A stretch of 8,737 bases of DNA. It comes from an uncultured Eubacteriales bacterium. GTDB lineage: Bacteria; Bacillota; Clostridia; Lachnospirales; Lachnospiraceae. The stretch covers positions 1 through 8,737 of the forward strand of contig UQVN01000135.1 in the NCBI GenBank assembly GCA_900544525.1. The letters run 5' to 3'. This document shows, one piece after another, positions 1 through 6,961 of the stretch. The number at the start of each line of letters is the position of its first letter. Within the stretch, counting starts at the first letter, position 1. Under the pieces are notes generated by a model. The model was not told the origin of the DNA. It worked only from the letters and a program-made list of their open reading frames with translations, and searched no databases. Both the position numbers and the translations under genes were made by a program.

Positions 1-825
1 CATAAAATTTCGTGTAAAAATGTTGCTCTTGTGCTTCCAGAAAATGTCACTTACATAAGACGTTTAATGTTACCTTACATGACTGTAGATCAATTAAAAG
101 TTAATCTTCCTTATGAATTCCGTGATTTTATTTCTGAGCAAAAAGAGGATTATATTTATGATTATGCGTTAATGGAATTATTAGAAAAAGAAGATGAGAC
201 ACAAAATGTTCCCTATATGGATCTAATGGCAGCAGCAGTTGCAAAAGAAACGATAGAAGAATATCGAAAAATGTTAAAAGTAAGTGGGCTAAAATTAAAA
301 ATTGCTGCTCCTCCGTCTTGTGCGTATCAAAATATTGTTTTTCATCATATGTTAGAGTATTCTGCCGATAAAAAAATGGATTATGCCATTTTAGATATTG
401 GATATGAAACAGTGGAATTGCATATTTTTACAGAGGGAAAGTATGAAACAGAAAAGTCCATTGAAAATGGTTTAAAAGAAATACAAGAGTTGCTTTTTGA
501 ACAAGTTCATATGGAGTTTATGGAGTTTTTAAAAACACCAAATCATCAACAGGTTTTATCGGAAGAGAAGTATATGACTATTTATGAAACTATCGCTTTA
601 GAAGTGATGCGAGTTGTCAATTTCTTCACTTATAACCATCCAAACAATACATTGGAACGTTTGTATTGTTGTGGTGGGGGAGCGTTTCTGGAACCTTTAT
701 TAGAAGTTTTACAAGATACGGTTGGGTTAAAAGTCAAGAAACTTTCGGAACTTTTTCCAAATCAAAAGCAACATCAATTAGCACTTGTAATGGCACCAGC
801 TGCCGTTGGAATTACATGGAATTAG
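1..825 (+). CDS. pilM: PilM-like actin-fold ATPase of the type IV pilus machine (5'-partial)
   Basis: The frame is open to the first base, so the gene starts upstream. 274 residues are visible; PilM proteins are usually about 350 residues, so roughly 70-80 are missing. The visible part begins with a PilM-like stretch (VALVLPENVTYIRRLMLP), a beta-strand followed by a conserved R-x-x-x-L-P. It continues with an acidic helical segment and a D-I-G-Y-E-T motif (about residues 132-137), which matches the phosphate-binding loop of the actin/FtsA/PilM superfamily. Near the C-terminus is the glycine-rich CCGGGAFLEPLL (about 223-234), the second nucleotide-binding loop, and the protein ends in the typical APAAVGI. 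In known systems cytoplasmic PilM binds ATP and the N-terminal tail of PilN at the inner face of the membrane. The following pilN-like and pilO-like genes support this call. A GTG at 31 is internal to the conserved N-terminal domain and is not the start. FtsA-like or PilM-like are the only serious options, and context favours PilM. Confidence 0.85.
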   Translation, partial: HKISCKNVALVLPENVTYIRRLMLPYMTVDQLKVNLPYEFRDFISEQKEDYIYDYALMELLEKEDETQNVPYMDLMAAAVAKETIEEYRKMLKVSGLKLKIAAPPSCAYQNIVFHHMLEYSADKKMDYAILDIGYETVELHIFTEGKYETEKSIENGLKEIQELLFEQVHMEFMEFLKTPNHQQVLSEEKYMTIYETIALEVMRVVNFFTYNHPNNTLERLYCCGGGAFLEPLLEVLQDTVGLKVKKLSELFPNQKQHQLALVMAPAAVGITWN

Positions 826-829
826 GAGG
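824..829 (+). promoter_or_regulatory. Ribosome binding site of the pilN-like gene
   Basis: A perfect AGGAGG overlaps the last two bases of the upstream TAG stop codon and sits 7 nt before the ATG at 837. It fixes the start at 837 even though the frame is open further upstream, to an ATG at 666 inside pilM. The overlap with the stop codon suggests translational coupling. Confidence 0.85.
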
Positions 830-836
830 AGTGATA

Positions 837-1415
837 ATGATAACCTTTTCAAAATCAAAATATCCGACTAAGAAAACGATGAATTTAGCAGTAGAAGAAA
901 AATCAAGAATGGATCTTAGGATTTTTCTTTGTCTTTGTGGGCTTGGTATCCTTTGTTTGCTTTTGCTTGTTCAATTGGCAATTATTACTCCAATTACACA
1001 AGCAAAAAAAGCAAAAGAGTCTTATAAAGCGATTGAAAATAAAATTGAACAATTAAAAGGTTCTACAAAGGAATTTGATCAAATAAAAGAAGAATATCGA
1101 CAGTTTGATAATAGCCTTTTAAGCGAGTCAGAACAAGCACAGTTTGATCGCATGAAAATGATCGAGATTGTTGAGTCTTGTGTTGGAAAAAAAGCGAATA
1201 TTGATAGTATCACTATCGTAGAAAATCAAGTAGTGATTCATTTAAATGGCACTACTTTATCTTCTGTTTCTGAAATTGTAGAAAATTTTGAAAAAAATGC
1301 TCATACTTCCTATGTGACGGTGACAAATGCCAGTACAACGACAGAAGAGAAAAAAGATAGTTTTATTGTAGCAGAGATCTTAATTCAAATGGTGAAGGGA
1401 GGGGACAATTCATGA
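837..1415 (+). CDS. pilN: PilN-like type IV pilus assembly protein
   Basis: A 192-residue bitopic protein. The cytoplasmic tail (residues 1-28) is basic. One membrane helix spans about 29-51 (FLCLCGLGILCLLLLVQLAI), followed by a charged, coiled-coil-like helix (about 55-115) and a compact alpha/beta domain (about 116-190) with alternating strands such as VVIHLNG and VAEILIQMV. Topology, size and position between pilM-like and pilO-like genes fit PilN, whose tail docks in PilM and whose periplasmic-side domain pairs with PilO. The usual INLLP-type PilM-binding motif is not present in clean form; T-M-N-L-A-V-E at 14-20 is the nearest match. The start at 837 was chosen for its ideal ribosome site and because it gives a normal PilN N-terminus. 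The stop overlaps the next start by 4 nt (ATGA). Assignment rests on architecture and synteny more than residue conservation. Confidence 0.72.
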   Translation: MITFSKSKYPTKKTMNLAVEEKSRMDLRIFLCLCGLGILCLLLLVQLAIITPITQAKKAKESYKAIENKIEQLKGSTKEFDQIKEEYRQFDNSLLSESEQAQFDRMKMIEIVESCVGKKANIDSITIVENQVVIHLNGTTLSSVSEIVENFEKNAHTSYVTVTNASTTTEEKKDSFIVAEILIQMVKGGDNS

Positions 1416-2005
1416 AACAAAAAAAGATTCCTTTCAAAAGACTTGCTATCGTGTTATTTGTTTTTCTATTATTTGGTGTTCTCTACTATCAGTTTGTTTG
1501 GAAAAGTACAAGGCAGACACTAGAAACCTATAGCGAGGAATCGTTAGAAGATGAGTGGATGCTTGTGCAGGCAAAAGCACAAAAGATAAAAGAAATGAAA
1601 CAATCCATGGAAAAACAAAAGAAAGAACATCAAGGGATCATCGCAGATTATAATAACTTACAAAATGAGATGCTAGAATTAAATAGTATTTTAAAGCAGA
1701 CAACTGCTTATCAGATGGATTTTGAAGATCCAACTATTGATGATAGTATTATCCGTCGAAATATTCATATTTCTTTTCAGACGAAAACATATGATATGGC
1801 AAAACAAGTTCTTCAATCGTTACAAGATTCTACGTATCGATGTCTTTTAAAAAATATTATGATTTCCTCAGACTCTTCGGACTTATTCCAGACAAAAGAA
1901 GTTCGGGTGGAATTGGAAATTACATTTTTTGAAGGGATTAATGATACGGCAAGAGCAGCAGGTTTGAATAAATATGTGGATGATTCAGCAACAAATGGAG
2001 GTTGA
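1412..2005 (+). CDS. pilO: PilO-like type IV pilus assembly protein
   Basis: A 197-residue bitopic protein with a short basic cytoplasmic tail (MKQKKIPFKR), one membrane helix at about 11-29, and a long Lys/Glu/Gln-rich coiled coil at about 32-95. The C-terminal domain (about 110-175) has a strand-helix-strand pattern: RRNIHISFQT, a helix MAKQVLQSLQ, then EVRVELEITFF. This matches the ferredoxin-like fold of PilO. In known systems PilO heterodimerises with PilN and links the cytoplasmic PilM/motor to the extracytoplasmic part of the machine. An A-rich GGGAGGGG ribosome site lies about 8 nt upstream, and the ATG overlaps the pilN stop codon, indicating tight coupling. The last roughly 20 residues form a polar tail outside the fold. 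The call depends mostly on topology, size and order after pilM and pilN. Confidence 0.72.
   Translation: MKQKKIPFKRLAIVLFVFLLFGVLYYQFVWKSTRQTLETYSEESLEDEWMLVQAKAQKIKEMKQSMEKQKKEHQGIIADYNNLQNEMLELNSILKQTTAYQMDFEDPTIDDSIIRRNIHISFQTKTYDMAKQVLQSLQDSTYRCLLKNIMISSDSSDLFQTKEVRVELEITFFEGINDTARAAGLNKYVDDSATNGG
1997..2001 (+). promoter_or_regulatory. Ribosome binding site deciding the start of the giant pilin
   Basis: GGAGG lies 8 nt before the ATG at 2010 and just before the pilO stop codon (2003-2005). It favours 2010 over the in-frame ATGs at 1974 and 1995, which lie inside pilO and have no comparable site. The resulting N-terminus is a normal basic prepilin leader. Confidence 0.8.
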
Positions 2006-2009
2006 ATCT

Positions 2010-2066
2010 ATGAATATAATAAGAGAGCGAACACGGTCAAAACCGAAAAAAATAGGACAGTCTGGT
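2010..2066 (+). other. Prepilin (class III) leader peptide and cleavage site
   Basis: The 19-codon leader carries eight Lys/Arg residues and ends ...GQSG. Cleavage is expected after Gly19, before Met20, giving mature MTLIELLVALGIL with Glu5. This matches the N-terminal methylation motif of type IV pilins and type II secretion pseudopilins, processed by PilD-type peptidases. No pilD gene lies in the window. Confidence 0.93.
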
Positions 2067-5000
2067 ATGACGTTGATTGAGCTTTTAGTTGCTTTAGGGA
2101 TTCTTTCTGTTTTGTTGTTTATTGGTATGATCGCAATTGTTTCTTATCAAAGAGGATTAACATTATTAGAGATGGATAATACGGCAAAAGAGCTATTTAT
2201 CGCAAGTCAAAATCGATTGACAGTAGCAAAAGCGTCTGGACAATGGGAACAGTTACTCAATGAAAAATCCTCTTCCTATTTTGGAGAGAGTATGGGAGAA
2301 CAACCGTCAGATTATCCTGTAAATAGCAATTTTAAAAGTTTAGAACACGATTATCGCTACTTCGTATATAATGGGGAGCAAGCTGTCTTTGAACAAACGG
2401 CATTAGGCGTTCTTCTGCCTTATGGTTCTATTGATGAGGAAGTGCGAGAAAATGGCTGTTATGTCATTGAATATGATGTGAAAACAGCTAATATTTATGG
2501 GGTCTTCTATACAAAAAATGGAGAGGATTTTCAATATACAAGAGATATTATGGGCGATTTTGGATTAAATCAGCAAGGGGGCAGAGAGATGTCTTCTGCT
2601 GGAAAGGAAGTTCGTAAACATTATAAAAATAACAGTGGTACATTAATTATCGGTTACTACGGTGGAAGCACTGCTGAGGAAATTGCAACTGGGACTTTAA
2701 ATCCTCTTCAAATGCAAATTCAGAATGAGGATACGTTGAAAGTTATTATAAAAGATGAAAATTATAATCGTGTTATAAACGGAGTCAGAGCTCATACAAA
2801 AGTATCGGTTACTATTACTGGGGAAGAAAGTAAAAGTGTGAAAACAAAAGTGTTAGAACCCTATTCCTTTACGATTTCTAATGTAGAACCATGGTATCAA
2901 GTAGAAGTAAAAGACGGTATTGCTATCTATACGTTAACCCTTGATGATATTACAAAGCAAGGGGGACATTTTGCGGATATTTTTTCTGATTTTATTCCAG
3001 GAGAAAATATTACGATTGAGGCAGAAAGTTTTAGTACACAAGTATTATGTACACCAGTAAAAGTACAAGGTTATACGAATAGCCTTTTTGGGGCGAAATA
3101 CATAGAACAGAAAAAAGAAACAACGGTTGCTAAAGTATCGATTGCAAATGTTCGTCATTTACAAAATATAAGCCCTGCTGTATCCAATCTTCCAATCGAT
3201 ACGAACCAATTACAAGTTGAGCAAGTAAGCGATTTAGATTGGAATGATTTTTTGCCAAATGGAGAAGCGAATCTTTCCATTTATTCTTATAACAAAGATA
3301 TTTTACAGCAGAGGAAATTAACAACAAATGCGTTTTATAGCATTGAAAATTCATCTTTGACTCAATATGAAGGAAATGGCTATACACTAAACCATTTTAA
3401 GCTAAAAGAAGTGGAAAATGGAAATGTCGGCTTATTTGCAACCATTGGTAGTGATGAAAAACAGCAGGAATTTGTGATTCAAAATATAACATTTTCTTCT
3501 TTTATAAGCGAAAGTACAGTAGAAAATGGAAACGCTGGTACGGTTATTGGAGAAGTAAAAGAAAACAGCAAAGTAATTGGAAAAAATCTTTTTGTGATTG
3601 ATACCACGGTAAACAGCAATGGAATCTCAGGAGGACTTATTGGAAAAGGAAACCATAGTATAGTCAAACAGTGTAGTGTGTCATTGGCGCAATCGGAAAA
3701 CGAAAATTCCGATAGTTCTGACGAAAGCACTAGTAAGACAGCCAGTGAAAAATATGAGCAAGGGGCTTATCATAGAGAAACGAACACCATGGGTGACCGA
3801 TATCAAGTAGTTGGAAAAATATCTGGTGGATTTCTTGGAGAAGGTAACTATATAACGATTTCCGATTGTTTCTCTTCTGTGCCTGTTATTGGCATAGAAA
3901 ACGGAACTGCTGGAGGGTTTCTTGGTAAAATAACAGCCAGTGAAAATGAAACATCTGAGATTCAAAATAGCTATGCAGGAGGATTTACAAAAGATGGTGT
4001 TTATTCTGAGACTTTCAATGTAGCCGCTCTTGGAGAAAACGGAGTGGCAGGAGGGTTTCTTGGACAGAGTACAGGGAATATTACCGTTAAAAACAGTTAT
4101 GCTACGACCTCTGTTTATGGAACTACCATTGGTGGAATGGTTGGCGAAATAACAATAGGACAACAGCAATATGAAAAGTGTTATGTAACAGGAGAATTAT
4201 TTGATAGAGTAGAGATAGAAGAGGAGGAAAACAATTCTGATACTAATACAACCTCTAAAAGTAATTTCTTTGGAACGATAGCCGATAAGGCAGTGTTAAA
4301 TACGGATGAATGTTATTTTTTGGATCAGCTTCAAAATAAACAACAAAAGGAAGAGATAAAAGAGAAAAACAGCGAGAAGGCTGCTTTAGGACTTTCTTAT
4401 GAAGAGTTTATACAATGCGTAAATAATTCAAAGGATGATTCTAGTGACATAGAAGAAACAAAGACCTATGCCTATGATCCTTCCTTACAAAAAGATTCTT
4501 TTCCGTTTCGCTTTGTAACAAAGACAGGTGATAAGAAACAAAGGACTGTCTTTACTCATTATGGCGATTGGCCTATCAAACAGGAACAACAAGAAGAGCC
4601 GGATACTCCAACAGATCCAGAAGAACCAGAAGAGCCAGAGCTTCCAGAAGAGCCGGTAGAGGAAAATGGACCATTTGATATTGGTTTTATTTATTACGAG
4701 TATTTAGAAGATAAAAATGGAGTTTTGGATGACACTTTTTATTATCATGGGATTGGAGGAAAACAAAGTGATAATCCTTATGATATGAGTCAGTATACAG
4801 AGCTTAGAACTCAGAAAAGGGGAAAATACCTTGTCAATGGACTAAGTCGAAAAGCGGATACTTATGTCAGAGAGGAAGGGTATTTATTATTGGTACATAA
4901 AAGCGTAGATATTGCTAATTTAAGTATCAAGATTGGTTATTCTGCTGGACGGGTCTCTGAACTATTTGAAGCAATCAATGTTGAACTTCCAGAGGAATTA

Positions 5001-6824
5001 AAAGATTTTAATGCTTATTTATTTAAAGATAATGGATACTTTGCTTCTAGTATTCCAACCATTATGATAGGAGAACCTGTATCTTTGGATAACCCTATCT
5101 GGGGGGAATTAAAAAATAGAGTTGGTTTTTGTGTAAATACCATGTTTGGAGATTCTATTCAGTTCCTTGGAGAACCCGAGAAGGAGTCTACCTATTATAT
5201 TCGTTCTACAAGGCATTTATCTAATATGTGTAATAATTCCAGTTTAGTGGTATGGGACGGAGCAAAAAATAAGTTTGTTCAAACATTAGATTTAGACATA
5301 GAACGTGCAGTTAATGGAAAAAAACAAGAGGTATCTACCATTTCAAGTTTTGGTGCTACTTATATTTCAGAAAATTATTTAAATAATGATGGTTATTATA
5401 AAATTGTTGGACTAAAAACAACTTTATTTCAACAAATTGTGAGTGGCGCTTTAATAGAAAACATGACATTAAAAGAGATAGAGCTTACCAATACCTCTTA
5501 TTTATTTGCTTCATTGAACCGAGGAACGATTAAAAATCTTACGATTGAAAATGCAAGTCTTCATTCCAATACTTTTGTGAATGGTTTATTAGGAGAGAAT
5601 CAGCAAGGAAATTTAATCGGGATTACAATGAAACATATTTTATTACAATCTTCTGACTCCATTAATGGATTTATAAATTATAATAATGGGGGTTTTATGG
5701 AACAGATTACTCTTTCGGATATGGAAATAGACAGCGCATCTACTGTAAATGGTTTTATTCAAACAGTACAAGGATCAATCTCTGATATTTCTATGACTGA
5801 TATTAAAATTCATGGTACGAAAGGTGTTAATGGATTTAGTGATTATAATAACGGCGGAAAAATAGAAGGAATTGTCCTTTCAAATATAGAAATACGCAGT
5901 GAAACTACGGTTAATGGATTTCTTAAAAAAGCAGAAGGTAATATATTCGATATTGTAATGGAAAATATTAAACTCTATGGAGCAAAAAATGTTAATGGAT
6001 TTTTACAAGAAAATAATGGAGCGATCCTAAAAGATATTTCTATTACGGATCTTGCTTTACAAAGTAATGAAATCGCCAATGGATTTGTAAATACAACAAG
6101 TGGAACAATATCCAATGTAAAAATTTCATCTCTTTCCATTGTTGATTCTGAAGTTACAAATGGTTTTGTAAATAAAAATACTGGAACATTAGAGTCTTGT
6201 ACTATTCTTCCAAATACAGTATCAAAAACGGCATATCCGGATGTTTCTTTACAGGGAAAAACCGTTATTGGTTTTGTTTATGTAAATACGGGAACGATCA
6301 AAAACTGTTCTTTATTTGGCACTTTATCGGGCGAACAAAACACAGCTGGCTTTATTTATACCAACGATTGGGGAGGAAAAATTACTTCTTGCTATGTAAA
6401 TGGAATTATGACTGCCAATGAAATTACCAGTGGATTTTTGCTTTCTCATAACAATGGAACGATTTCAAATAGTTTTGTAGTTGGGGAGATAACAAGTTCT
6501 AAAGAAAATAGCAATAGTGTATCGGCGGGATTTGTTTATAAAGATGATAGTCCTTCTGGCACTTATAAAGATTGCTATGTTGCTTTATGGAAAATGGAAG
6601 GAGCGTCTATTTATCGATTTGGATTGTTTTCATCTTCTCGAATAGTAGAAAACTGTTTCTGGTTAGCGGATACCGTAGTAAACGGTCAAGTGATAACAGA
6701 ATTAAATGGAGCTTATTTTGAAAAAGGGATTTCTATTTCTTTTGATGAATTTCCATTCCCTGCATTTTCAGCGATTTATAATAGTACAGTAGAATTTTTT
6801 GGGGATTGGTCCAAAGAACAATAA
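2010..6824 (+). CDS. Giant prepilin-like surface protein with two beta-solenoid modules (putative pilus-associated adhesin)
   Basis: 1604 residues, about ten times a normal pilin. A 19-residue basic leader ends in Gly19 and is followed by M-T-L-I-E with Glu at mature position 5 and a hydrophobic helix (about 20-46): the class III signal recognised by prepilin peptidase. The amphipathic helix continues through ASQNRL. A region with L-P-Y-G-S (136-140) and G-Y-Y-G-G (215-219) follows, then a beta-rich, possibly Ig-like stretch (about 235-370). Module A spans about 382-854: RHLQN, DLDW at 408-411, and GLUG-like repeats (A/G-G-x-[LIV]-G) near 510, 541, 606, 635, 681 and 708, closing with HYGDWP. 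A Pro/Glu linker (about 858-887) leads to a segment I do not recognise (about 888-1066), then module B (1068-1600): RHLSN, DLDIE at 1094-1098, NGF-type coils, and closing FFGDW. Pilin-machinery export to the surface is well supported. An adhesin role is inference from size and solenoid repeats; a carbohydrate- or protein-binding tip pilin is the most likely form. No catalytic motif was seen. Confidence 0.85.
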   Translation: MNIIRERTRSKPKKIGQSGMTLIELLVALGILSVLLFIGMIAIVSYQRGLTLLEMDNTAKELFIASQNRLTVAKASGQWEQLLNEKSSSYFGESMGEQPSDYPVNSNFKSLEHDYRYFVYNGEQAVFEQTALGVLLPYGSIDEEVRENGCYVIEYDVKTANIYGVFYTKNGEDFQYTRDIMGDFGLNQQGGREMSSAGKEVRKHYKNNSGTLIIGYYGGSTAEEIATGTLNPLQMQIQNEDTLKVIIKDENYNRVINGVRAHTKVSVTITGEESKSVKTKVLEPYSFTISNVEPWYQVEVKDGIAIYTLTLDDITKQGGHFADIFSDFIPGENITIEAESFSTQVLCTPVKVQGYTNSLFGAKYIEQKKETTVAKVSIANVRHLQNISPAVSNLPIDTNQLQVEQVSDLDWNDFLPNGEANLSIYSYNKDILQQRKLTTNAFYSIENSSLTQYEGNGYTLNHFKLKEVENGNVGLFATIGSDEKQQEFVIQNITFSSFISESTVENGNAGTVIGEVKENSKVIGKNLFVIDTTVNSNGISGGLIGKGNHSIVKQCSVSLAQSENENSDSSDESTSKTASEKYEQGAYHRETNTMGDRYQVVGKISGGFLGEGNYITISDCFSSVPVIGIENGTAGGFLGKITASENETSEIQNSYAGGFTKDGVYSETFNVAALGENGVAGGFLGQSTGNITVKNSYATTSVYGTTIGGMVGEITIGQQQYEKCYVTGELFDRVEIEEEENNSDTNTTSKSNFFGTIADKAVLNTDECYFLDQLQNKQQKEEIKEKNSEKAALGLSYEEFIQCVNNSKDDSSDIEETKTYAYDPSLQKDSFPFRFVTKTGDKKQRTVFTHYGDWPIKQEQQEEPDTPTDPEEPEEPELPEEPVEENGPFDIGFIYYEYLEDKNGVLDDTFYYHGIGGKQSDNPYDMSQYTELRTQKRGKYLVNGLSRKADTYVREEGYLLLVHKSVDIANLSIKIGYSAGRVSELFEAINVELPEELKDFNAYLFKDNGYFASSIPTIMIGEPVSLDNPIWGELKNRVGFCVNTMFGDSIQFLGEPEKESTYYIRSTRHLSNMCNNSSLVVWDGAKNKFVQTLDLDIERAVNGKKQEVSTISSFGATYISENYLNNDGYYKIVGLKTTLFQQIVSGALIENMTLKEIELTNTSYLFASLNRGTIKNLTIENASLHSNTFVNGLLGENQQGNLIGITMKHILLQSSDSINGFINYNNGGFMEQITLSDMEIDSASTVNGFIQTVQGSISDISMTDIKIHGTKGVNGFSDYNNGGKIEGIVLSNIEIRSETTVNGFLKKAEGNIFDIVMENIKLYGAKNVNGFLQENNGAILKDISITDLALQSNEIANGFVNTTSGTISNVKISSLSIVDSEVTNGFVNKNTGTLESCTILPNTVSKTAYPDVSLQGKTVIGFVYVNTGTIKNCSLFGTLSGEQNTAGFIYTNDWGGKITSCYVNGIMTANEITSGFLLSHNNGTISNSFVVGEITSSKENSNSVSAGFVYKDDSPSGTYKDCYVALWKMEGASIYRFGLFSSSRIVENCFWLADTVVNGQVITELNGAYFEKGISISFDEFPFPAFSAIYNSTVEFFGDWSKEQ
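3153..4571 (+). repeat. Module A of the giant pilin: RHLxN to GDW, with GLUG-like repeats
   Basis: Codons 382-854 of the giant pilin. The module opens with RHLQN, has DLDW 26 residues later, then at least five GLUG-type motifs: GGLIGKG (541), GGFLGEG (606), GGFLGK (635), GGFLGQ (681) and GGMVGE (708), plus a weaker GTVIGE (510). Several are followed by a strand with Cys/Tyr/Phe, such as DCFSS, NSYA and KCYVTG, as in parallel beta-solenoids. Low-complexity Ser/Glu/Asn/Lys-rich loops interrupt the ladder at about 570-590, 735-755 and 780-795. The module closes with FPF (831) and GDW (852). Confidence 0.75.
4581..4674 (+). other. Pro/Glu-rich interdomain linker in the giant pilin
   Basis: Codons about 858-887 encode an acidic, proline-rich stretch built from E-E-P and D-P steps (for example DPEEPEEPELPEEP), using short GAAGAGCC-like DNA repeats. 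It sits exactly between the closing GDW of module A and the second half of the protein, so it is probably an extended spacer between two folded parts. The short DNA repeats could allow length variation between strains. Confidence 0.8.
5211..6809 (+). repeat. Module B of the giant pilin: RHLxN to GDW, with NGF-type solenoid coils
   Basis: Codons 1068-1600 of the giant pilin. The opening RHLSN is followed by DLDIE with the same 26-residue spacing as in module A. Coils of about 27-28 residues follow, each carrying [VIA]-N-G-[FL], then a Gly turn and two short strands, through the regular block at 5658-6152. Later coils become GLUG-like again: TAGFIY, TSGFLL and SAGFVY, with N-C-S, S-C-Y and D-C-Y strands. 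FPFP (1581) and GDW (1598) close the module four residues before the C-terminus. Confidence 0.75.
5658..6152 (+). repeat. Three tandem 165-bp (55-residue) two-coil repeats
   Basis: Unit boundaries are 5658-5822, 5823-5987 and 5988-6152, with no indels. Each unit encodes a 28-residue coil ([x][IV]NGF...[Y/E]NNG...) and a 27-residue coil ([x][VA]NGF...G.I...). By hand count units 1 and 2 share 29 of 55 residues, while the two halves of unit 1 share only about 8 of 27, so the two-coil unit is the duplicated element. Unit 3 keeps the exact spacing but has diverged (about 14 of 55 identical to unit 2). A related 28-residue coil precedes the block at 5574-5657, and a further NGF coil follows at 6153. 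Confidence 0.85.
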
Positions 6825-6862
6825 AGGAATCCGTTTTCCATTCATTATTTATACAATATTTA

Positions 6863-6891
6863 TAGAAAAACGTAATGGATTGTGGTATACT
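6863..6891 (+). promoter_or_regulatory. Predicted sigma-A-type promoter for the diguanylate cyclase gene
   Basis: TAGAAA (6863-6868, 4 of 6 matches to TTGACA) is separated by 17 bp from TATACT (6886-6891, 5 of 6 matches to TATAAT). TGG immediately upstream forms an extended -10 (TGnTATACT). Transcription would start near 6898, giving a leader of about 64 nt. This suggests the cyclase can be expressed independently of the pilus operon. It is prediction only; AT-rich sequence yields such matches by chance, but the extended -10 in the one real intergenic gap is encouraging. Confidence 0.55.
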
Positions 6892-6951
6892 CCCTACAAA
6901 ACAATAGGAAATATTCTTTTCTAGTTTTTCACATTACGAGTTATAAAATAA

Positions 6952-6957
6952 TGAGGT
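6952..6957 (+). promoter_or_regulatory. Ribosome binding site of the diguanylate cyclase gene
   Basis: TGAGGT lies 4-5 nt before the ATG at 6962, a weaker and tighter site than those of the pilus genes. It supports the start at 6962, which also gives a conventional N-terminal membrane anchor. Confidence 0.6.
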
Positions 6958-6961
6958 AGCT

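Noticed and set aside
666..836. Upstream in-frame extension of the pilN-like gene to an ATG at 666
   Set aside because: The extension overlaps conserved pilM sequence in another frame and has no ribosome site. The perfect AGGAGG 7 nt before 837 marks the real start.
3681..4169. 162-codon open frame on the minus strand, and shorter ones at 3130-3387 and 3479-3730
   Set aside because: All lie antisense inside the giant pilin gene, whose frame is strongly supported by repeats and motifs. Their products resemble no family and have no domain pattern.
5101..5106. Run of six G inside the giant pilin, as a phase-variation switch
   Set aside because: Six bases is short compared with known slippage tracts. 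Other G5 runs occur in the same gene, so this looks like chance, although the tract is easy to compare between strains.
6197..6421. 74-codon open frame on the plus strand inside the giant pilin
   Set aside because: It is a shifted-frame shadow of the solenoid-coding region. The translated peptide has no recognisable features.
6826..6878. Possible hairpin or terminator after the giant pilin (CGTTTTC paired with GAAAAACG, CCATT with AATGG)
   Set aside because: The pairing is imperfect, AT-rich and widely spaced, and no T-run follows. It also overlaps the predicted promoter, so it is not a convincing intrinsic terminator.
6951..6959. Tiny leader frame ATG-AGG-TAG before the cyclase
   Set aside because: Two codons overlapping the ribosome site are most simply a by-product of the TGAGGT sequence. 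Nothing suggests a regulatory leader peptide.
6825..6961. c-di-GMP riboswitch upstream of the cyclase
   Set aside because: I looked for conserved GEMM-type core elements and paired stems in the 137-nt gap and saw none; the predicted leader is only about 64 nt.
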